From positions 24,422,001 through 24,486,000 of the forward strand of contig NC_081820.1 of NCBI RefSeq assembly GCF_030704535.1: DNA of 64,000 bases, written 5' to 3'. The position numbers and the translations under genes are program-made. This DNA is from Vitis vinifera (taxonomy: Eukaryota; Streptophyta; Magnoliopsida; Vitales; Vitaceae). This document shows, piece after piece, positions 56,722-64,000 of the stretch (position 1 is its first letter; the number at the start of each line of letters is the position of its first letter). The notes under the pieces are model-generated. The model was not told where the DNA came from, searched no databases, and worked only from the letters and a program-made list of their open reading frames with translations.

Positions 56722-58850
56722 AGTGTTGGTTTAGTTATGAGACAATGTAAAACATGGAGAATCACCCTCTGCACACTCAACAAACCTGGGCGAATGCTTC
56801 ATGTAGAAGAATTTCTGAAGACAAAGTGCTGATATCAACACCCAAAGAAATGGAAAAGAGAAAAAAAAACTCATATCAGATTTATATCCATTTTCACCAA
56901 TTATGAATATAAACTCTGCAGATTGTGCAACTCTTAAGTTGAGATCTAGGAGGCAAAAAATTCAGAGCTGCCAAAGAGAAGTTTAGTTCTAATACTAATT
57001 ATTCCTCTATCATCACCAAGAAACAATAAACAGGTTGAAAAAAATTTCCTTTATTTTAAAAATGCCATATGAAAGATCATATCAATTTTGCCTCCAATAG
57101 AAGTTGATCATTAACGATACAATAAAATTTAGGGGGAAAGAACCATATATCATGATTCCTTAGTTGATTGTTGCGGTCATCACTTCCTTTTATTAAAAAA
57201 TAAAATGACTCCAATCAACCCAATAATTTAAAAAATATGTACACCACATCAGTCATTATAGGAATCGAGATAAGGCCAATTTGGATTGAAGTCTAAGAAG
57301 CCAAAAGCTCCTCTTTAAGCTCAATAAGAACTCATATACCAGTTTGCATAATTTTGTTAAAAGAGCTTAATATGGAATTAGAAGTCCCATTTTCACACGT
57401 GCATGAAGTTATTTCATGTTTAACATTATGCAAAAAGTTACTTCACCTTCTAACTAAAGTCAAAAACAAAAAACTATCCCAAATGAGGCTTAAGTCATAA
57501 AGAATGGAATTTTCCTGACCATTTTTTCGATTTTCGGAGATAATGAATTAAGCATTCTCCTTTCCCTTGCCTTATTCTTTCCAAGAAACAAACAAGATTT
57601 AAGACATGGGAAATTACAAAAACAACTGAACCATTTTATTGGATGACAAATTTTACTAGTGCAATTTATCATATATTTGATATACTATGACAAAACTTTT
57701 ACTTAAAGAGAAGATGAAAATACAAGTAAACCCAAGAACATGACAATACACATAAGTGCTGCAACTCATGCAACCTTGAAATTCATTGAACATGATTCCA
57801 TAAAGGCCCCAAACATTAGTGTGCGCCATTACCATACCACCAAAATAACTCGTAGCAGCAAGAAAGTAGCAATAATAATGATCAAAGACATCCAAGCCAT
57901 ACTATATAGAGTTATGTGTTGATTAGAATGAAAAAATCCAGATTGGGTATATGTATTATTTCTTTCATAATTTCATTAAATATTAAATATGCGTTATCTA
58001 GATTACCCCTTACAACTAGAGATGAATTGCAGTATAGAACCAATCTCCAAGTCTCACACAACAATTTACAAATTTCGATTTTTTTTAGAAAATGAAAAAG
58101 TTAAAATTGAGAGAGAGAGAGAGAGAGAGAGCAGAAAAAAAAGGTACACAGACTATAAAAGGTCAATAATTTGAACCAAAAATGAGAGCGGAAAAAGAAA
58201 CTGCAAATCCTAAATTCTCGAAAGCTGAAAGACTACCGTTTCATAACTTAAGTCAACGCAAATTCCGACAAAAACTCCCATGAAAGATGGAAAAAAGACC
58301 CAAAACCCAAATCCAGGGAAGAAAAAAAGGAGAAACTTCAACCAAAACTTGCACAAACCAAAATATACAACTAAAAATCGAAAAACAGCAATCACTTCAC
58401 TGATTGAACAAAATCAACGGGCGCTAGCGAAACGCTAACCAGCGGTCCAGGACCGATAACCAAAAGCACAAAAAATGAATCGATTAAACACGAAAAACTC
58501 ACCCGAAACAAATAAGACAAACTAAAAATCGACAAAATAGTCATTTCCACAGAATCAAACGGCGATTACGAGAGATTGACTAGTAATTCAGCAGTAACGA
58601 TAAATAAAAAGAAATATGCAAAAATTAATCGATTTCTGCAGAAGCGATGAGAGCGTACCGCGGACGAGAGACAAGGCAGGTGTTATTGATGAAGAGAGAG
58701 AAAGAGAGAGTTTCTTGGAAGTGAATTCGGAGATTTGAAATGAGGGTTTGGGGAAGCTTCGTGGAGACTTCCGCTGTGGTCACGGTCTGAGAGTCGTTTT
58801 GTGTAGAGAGAAAGTTTAGAGAGAGATGAGTTGGGTACAGAGGAGTCAAG
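56722..58850 (-). other. Probable 5' leader and leader intron of the CNGC gene
   Basis: A donor CGCG|GTACGC near 58660 and an acceptor TGTGCAG ending at 56769 would make a leader intron of about 1.9 kb. The first exon would run to about 58850. The leader piece just before the start codon holds a short upstream open frame (ATG TTT TAC ATT GTC TCA TAA, near 56730-56750). GA runs at 58111-58132 and 58692-58712 lie inside. The model is inferred from splice words only. Confidence 0.4.
58111..58132. repeat. (GA)n microsatellite
   Basis: About ten GA units within the inferred leader intron of the CNGC gene. Confidence 0.8.
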
Positions 58851-60229
58851 AAGGGACAACACAGGCGAGGGTAGTGGGGGCCTCGGGTTCTCTGCGGTTG
58901 CCTTCTGTCCGCTCTCTACGGTACTTCAGGGGCGTTTTGGGGATTCGATGATTTTGAAGTGGCAAATTTGAAATTGTAAAATTGTCAACAAACAAAAAAG
59001 AGTATGAAAAGCAAATTTAAAAAGAAGAATAAGATCGCTTTCATGACTATAATAAATAGGGTGTTATTAATTTTATTTTTAATATAAATTTATGAAATTA
59101 ATACATAAAAATTAAAAATTATATCATGATTGAAATCATTTTTATAAGACAGCCAAACAAAGAATATACAATTGACAATAACTTGATAATATTTAACACA
59201 CTTTTTAAAAACGTTAGGATTTATTTGACTTTTGATAGAAAATATATATATATATATTTTTAAAAATAAAGATAAGGATGTGTTTGGCTTGAAAATAACT
59301 CTATTTCTAAAAGAATATAAATATTTTTTTTTTACTTTTAAAAACACATAGTAATAATTTTTTTATAAAAAAATATTTTTTAAAAATTCATTCTAAAATT
59401 GGATTGATTTATATAATAAATTTGAAGTGTTTTTAATTATTTTTTTATAAAATAATTTAAATAATAATTAAAAGGATTTGAGAAAATTTAAAAAAAAAAG
59501 TCATCCTAACTAAATAAATAATATTAGTTTTTGATATTTGAGTTTTTAAATATAATTTGGTTTTTTAAAATAATTAAAAATTATTCCCATCTTGAAAAAA
59601 TAAAATAAAATTTGAAATAAAATGTAATTTTCAAATTTAAAATTTAAAACGAATATTTAAAATAATAAAAAACACCTTACGACAAGATGAGATATTTAGA
59701 AGTCTATATCTATGACGTGGCTGGCTGTGATTGGTCATGGAAGAAACCGAATACAACCGGCGAACAGCCGGCAAGACTGCAGAAGTCAAAACGCCATCGG
59801 CGTTGACTTGATATTCGACTATCGCCTTATCGTAATCCATCCGCTCTTCTACTTGCGGACACATGTACGGTCAGCAAGAGCGGCCTCACGTTAAATCAAT
59901 TTGGTCACCCATGTATTTAAATATTAGTAATAATCAAGAAGCGAAACTACCGCCAGCATCCTTTATTCAATGTGGAAAAAGACATTCTAACAAAAAACAA
60001 ATTTTCTATTTTTCCTTTTTTCTTTTTTTAGTTTGTCGTTAAGTCAATTTTGTGGAGAATTTAAAATTAATATCGTCTAATTCTATAATAAAATTATTTT
60101 TTTAATTCATAAAATAATAAATTTAAAGAAAATCTTATTGAACTCAAAAATAATTTTTTGCTTTTTGAGAAGCCAATTTGAAAATATATTCTTAATTTGA
60201 TGCTTTAAAAAATAATATACTCTTCTATT

Positions 60230-60520
60230 TTTATACAAATGTCTTTTTTTTCTTTAAATTCATGCTTTGTTGAAATTCTTCTTACGAATATATATGAATT
60301 TTAATATATTTTTAAATAAAATTATTTTATATTTAAATTATATTTATCTAATATTTGTATTTAAGAATTAAAATAAGTTTGAACCAATACATAAAAATAT
60401 TTTATTAATTTTAAATATATTTTTCATTTTTCTTCATTTTTCCTTTTTTTTAAATTTTCTTTTTTTTTGTTCTTCTTATATTTTTCTTCCAAATTTTCGG
60501 AAATCAAACATAGCCTTAAA
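60230..60520. repeat. MITE of the 'TTTCTAGGAACCAAAC' family
   Basis: It shares AAATAAGTTTGAA, an A+T-rich core and TCGGAAATCAAACATAG with 11290-11625 and 49888-50195. It is more decayed than the copy in CNGC intron 6. Confidence 0.45.
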
Positions 60521-60949
60521 ATATCAAAACATAGTACATGAATTAAATAACTTTTTTATTAATTTTGGAATAAAATATTTTGTAGAAATTTATGACCTTT
60601 TGTAAGTAGTTTTTCCCCCTTTATATATATATATATATAAGATATTAATAATTATTTTGTTTTCTTGAAAGCTAAGTCGAATTCATCCACTTTACATTAT
60701 TGCCAATTGAAAAGGACAAAAGGGATGGCAATACCTATGAAAGTGAACTCACGGAAAACTCCTAATCAAGGAATCAAAGAAATCTGTCTGGCAAGATTTT
60801 TTTAAATTTAGATGTCGTAATGTTTGAAAACACATCAAGTCCTGGAAATATATATATATTACTAATAAAAATTAGATATTTGGTTAAAAAAAAATTAAAA
60901 TACTCTCAAAAAATTAGAAAGGTATTGAAGTATTTTATAAACTAAAAAT

Positions 60950-61355
60950 TAAGTGTTTGTTTGATAATTGTTTTTTAAAACGGTTATAAAATACAGTTTT
61001 TGAATACTATTATTTTATGTTTTGTATAATAAAAGCCTATTTAAAATATTTTAAACATATTTTTAATAATTTAAAATATATTTTTAAAATAATTTTTATG
61101 TCTGATGCTTTATTTTTAATCATTCTATATATTTGTATAATTATTATTTAAAACAACTCTTAGAAAATAAGTTCAACTATATAAAATAACTAAAAAATAT
61201 TTTTTTAAATACTATATTTTTTATTATTAAAAATATAAAATAGATTAAGAACAAAAAATTAAAAACATTTTTTGATTGTCAAATATATTTTCATAATTTT
61301 TTGTTATAGAGAATATAAAATTATTCTAAAAATTAATTGTCAAACAGGCGTAAGG
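60950..61355. repeat. Long foldback MITE (about 400 bp)
   Basis: The ends GTGTTTGTTTGATAATTGTTTT and AATTAATTGTCAAACAGGCG are complementary. The interior ATGCTTTATTTTTAATCATT also occurs at 38830-39210. A further decayed copy, in the opposite orientation, seems to lie at 61345-61690. Confidence 0.6.
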
Positions 61356-63681
61356 GTTTTTTTTGTTAACTATTAACAAAAATTGTTTTGTATTTTAAAT
61401 AAAATAAAAAAACATGTTTAACCACTAAAAAACAGTTTTTTATTCTTAAAAACAAAAAATATGTTGTTTTTTGAAAATATTTTTAAATTATTTTTGTTCC
61501 TTTTTTAAAGTTATTTAAAAAAATAATTATTATAAATATAGCATTACAAATAAAATTATTTTTAAAAAAATGTTAAAAAGCATTTAAAACAAGTTATTAT
61601 TAAATGAATTTTTATTCTATAAAACATTGAAAAACAACTTAAAAAAAATTATTCTCAAAAATTATTTTCGAAAACTATTCAACGTAACCCAATTGCTCAT
61701 TTTCAAGACATCATAAATCAAAAGTAAAAAAAATATGAATTTTCAGTTAAAATATAAATACATAAAAAAAAAAAATTTTTTTTTTGTCTCTAACATTTGT
61801 TTTAACGTTGAATTTTATATATATATATATATATATATACTATGGGTGTTTTCTCATGGTATATTCTTGTAACAAATTGGACAAAAGTGTAATCAGAATT
61901 TTTTTGGTTATAAAAAGTTGTTCGTTTACCATAATAATTTATCAATTTCAAGACACTTTTGTTCTTATATAACAAACAATTATACATGGGCAAAAGCACT
62001 TATATATATATATATATATAACTAATTACATAAAAACATTTTAAAAATAAATACTACTTAAGCTATAAGATGATGTATCTCTGATCTAATCATGTAAATA
62101 TTATCTGTTTTTAATTTAAAACGATCATCACGATTTTAATAGCGATAATTTTCTTCTTTGTCCAAAGTGAAATATCACGTACATTATAATTTTTAAAAAT
62201 TGTAACAAAAAAAGGTCATTTAAATTTTAAGGATATATTTGGCATATGTTCTTAAAAATAATTTTTTATGTTTGAAAACAAAAATGCATGAAAATATTCA
62301 ATTATTTTTAAAATAAACCTTTTAGATTTAATATGAAACCAATTTATTTACTTTGAATTATTTTTAATTGTTTTCATGTGTTTTATAAGACGATTTTTAA
62401 AAATAATTATAAAAATATAGAAAATAAGTCGAAGACATTGAAATTTTCAAACAAATTTTTATTTTAAAAATTATTGAAAAATTGTCAATAACCGAGAAAT
62501 GTTTTAAAAAAATATTTCCAAACAAATCATAAATTTCAAATAAAAGTTTTTATTTTTATTTTTCACACCCAAATAAATTATCTAAAAAAGTTTACAATAA
62601 ACTATAATAAAATAACTAAGGGGACTTGGGTCAAAATAGATTGTTTTTGTATGAGTTTCCATTAAAAAAAATAAAAAATAAATAAAAGAGAGAGAGAGAA
62701 TTTGACCACAAAGAAAAAAATATACAATCATACCTAGCTTGAACTTTCCCACCATATTCATTGTCATGGGAGCAATCATGATTTACATTTCATAGAACTC
62801 TATGGCAGTATGACCATGCCTCAATTCCATTTTGACTCAGCTCTTATTGATGCTTGAAAGTTCAAATAGACCCATCAATGAGTGAATTTCATTTGTCTCC
62901 TATCATTTTCAATATCAAGTAAACATAATATTGAGTATATTTATTGAAATATGCTTTATGTTTCATTTATTGAAGATAAAGTTCTTGCAAATAATTTGGT
63001 ATTTTAATTATTGACATTAATCAAAGTGTCAATAAATCAAATAAATTTTATTGGCACGTATGCAAAAATCGACTCAAATATATTTAAATTAAGACAGGCA
63101 AATGATAATTTTTTTATTTATTAATGTCGTATCATCAACTAACTATAACTTAGTCGAGCTCTTTAGGATATTGGTTGCAACATCATTGTCGACTTCTCCA
63201 AACCAATCATGATTGAGTCAAACTTTATATATCATTAATAAACGGTCATCGTTATCTTTATGGGGCATATCCCTATTTACGAAAGATATGATATAGAATA
63301 AATAAATAAAAATTAGATAGAGCATGCAAGTATCATTTGTCAATGCAAATTTATACCATAATAAAACTTATATAATAAAAAAATAAAAATTAATACATGT
63401 GTAAGATACCTAAAATATCCCTTAAATAAATTTCATCCTGGGTAATTCCTAACTGACCTTATCATCTCAAGAAAAAATGTACAATATAATTAGACTCCAT
63501 GCAACTTGAAATTATTTACATGGTACATTATTTACATTCTTTGCAATTTATCACATTTTTAGTCACAATCTTTGTAAGTTGTAAGAATGACTTATAGCCA
63601 AGATTCCAAGATCACTAAAATCATGCTCATTGACAACTTTAGAACACCATTCAACACTTATATCTTATAATAATAATAATA

Positions 63682-63715
<34 letters not shown>

Positions 63716-63716
63716 C
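63682..63716. repeat. Compound (TA)n(TG)n microsatellite
   Basis: About ten TA units are followed by six TG units, after a TAA run at 63667. A likely length polymorphism. Confidence 0.85.
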
Positions 63717-64000
63717 TAAGAGTAAACATAGGGGAATTCTTTTATTTGTGGGCACAAAAATACAATATCACCACTAAAAATTTTGAACAATTATTTTTAA
63801 ATATTAAGTTAATTTTTAATATTTTAAAAATTAATTTTAAAGTCAATAGTATAAAATTTGAAATAAGATTTTTATTACATCTACAATTTTTTTTTTTTAC
63901 ATTTCCTTGAAGCTTATAGAATGATATATTAAATAAATTTTACATTTAATTTGTAGTTATAAATTGTTTAATTTTAATTTTAAATCTCTCAAATTTATTT

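Larger units (their letters stand above)
58851..64000. other. Intergenic DNA upstream of the CNGC gene, gene-free
   Basis: Apart from a less A+T-rich island at about 59700-59890, this stretch is A+T-rich with several foldback elements (60230-60520, 60950-61355, 61345-61690, 62220-62530) and TA-type microsatellites (61815-61838, 62001-62020). Open frames such as 59637-59864 and 62582-62779 show no family resemblance. Confidence 0.5.

Overview
The window is nuclear DNA from a eudicot plant. All protein genes have short GT-AG introns (one GC-AG), and every encoded protein matches a plant family. Intergenic DNA is very A+T-rich and full of small foldback elements. A woody eudicot such as grapevine (Vitis) is my best guess, from protein resemblance and repeat style; this is inference.

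Layout. (1) 1.2-3.4 kb, + strand: a SPEECHLESS-type bHLH gene. (2) 6.6-8.7 kb, - strand: a group III WRKY gene, convergent with the first. (3) 8.7-14.6 kb: gene-free, with foldback elements and a decayed LTR relic. (4) 14.6-16.9 kb: a solo-LTR-like fossil that holds a GC-rich 42-bp minisatellite. (5) 18.0-21.3 kb, + strand: plastid sigma factor SIG5. (6) 22.1-24.9 kb, - strand: a three-exon R3-MYB of the CAPRICE/TRIPTYCHON type. Its second intron carries a 988-bp inverted-repeat transposon with a host gene fragment (DUF1645-like) in both arms. (7) 25.2-40.2 kb: a gene desert with a nuclear copy of plastid 23S rRNA, tandem MITEs, direct repeats and retroelement relics. (8) 42.1-43.7 kb, + strand: SWEET3-type sugar transporter. 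(9) 45.3-47.5 kb, - strand: an intronless PLS-class PPR protein. (10) 49.0-56.7 kb, - strand: a CNGC1-type cyclic-nucleotide-gated channel with a decayed RTE LINE in intron 4 (non-coding leader to about 58.85 kb). (11) 58.9-64 kb: gene-free A+T-rich DNA.

The genes do not form an operon or cluster. Two of them (SPCH and the R3-MYB) belong to epidermal cell-fate families, SIG5 and the PPR protein act in organelle gene expression, and SWEET3 and CNGC1 are membrane transporters. The most interesting object is the hairpin transposon inside the R3-MYB intron. It could give a long double-stranded RNA against DUF1645 genes whenever that intron is transcribed.

All exon boundaries were read by hand from splice consensus, reading-frame continuity and remembered family sequences. 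No alignment was run.
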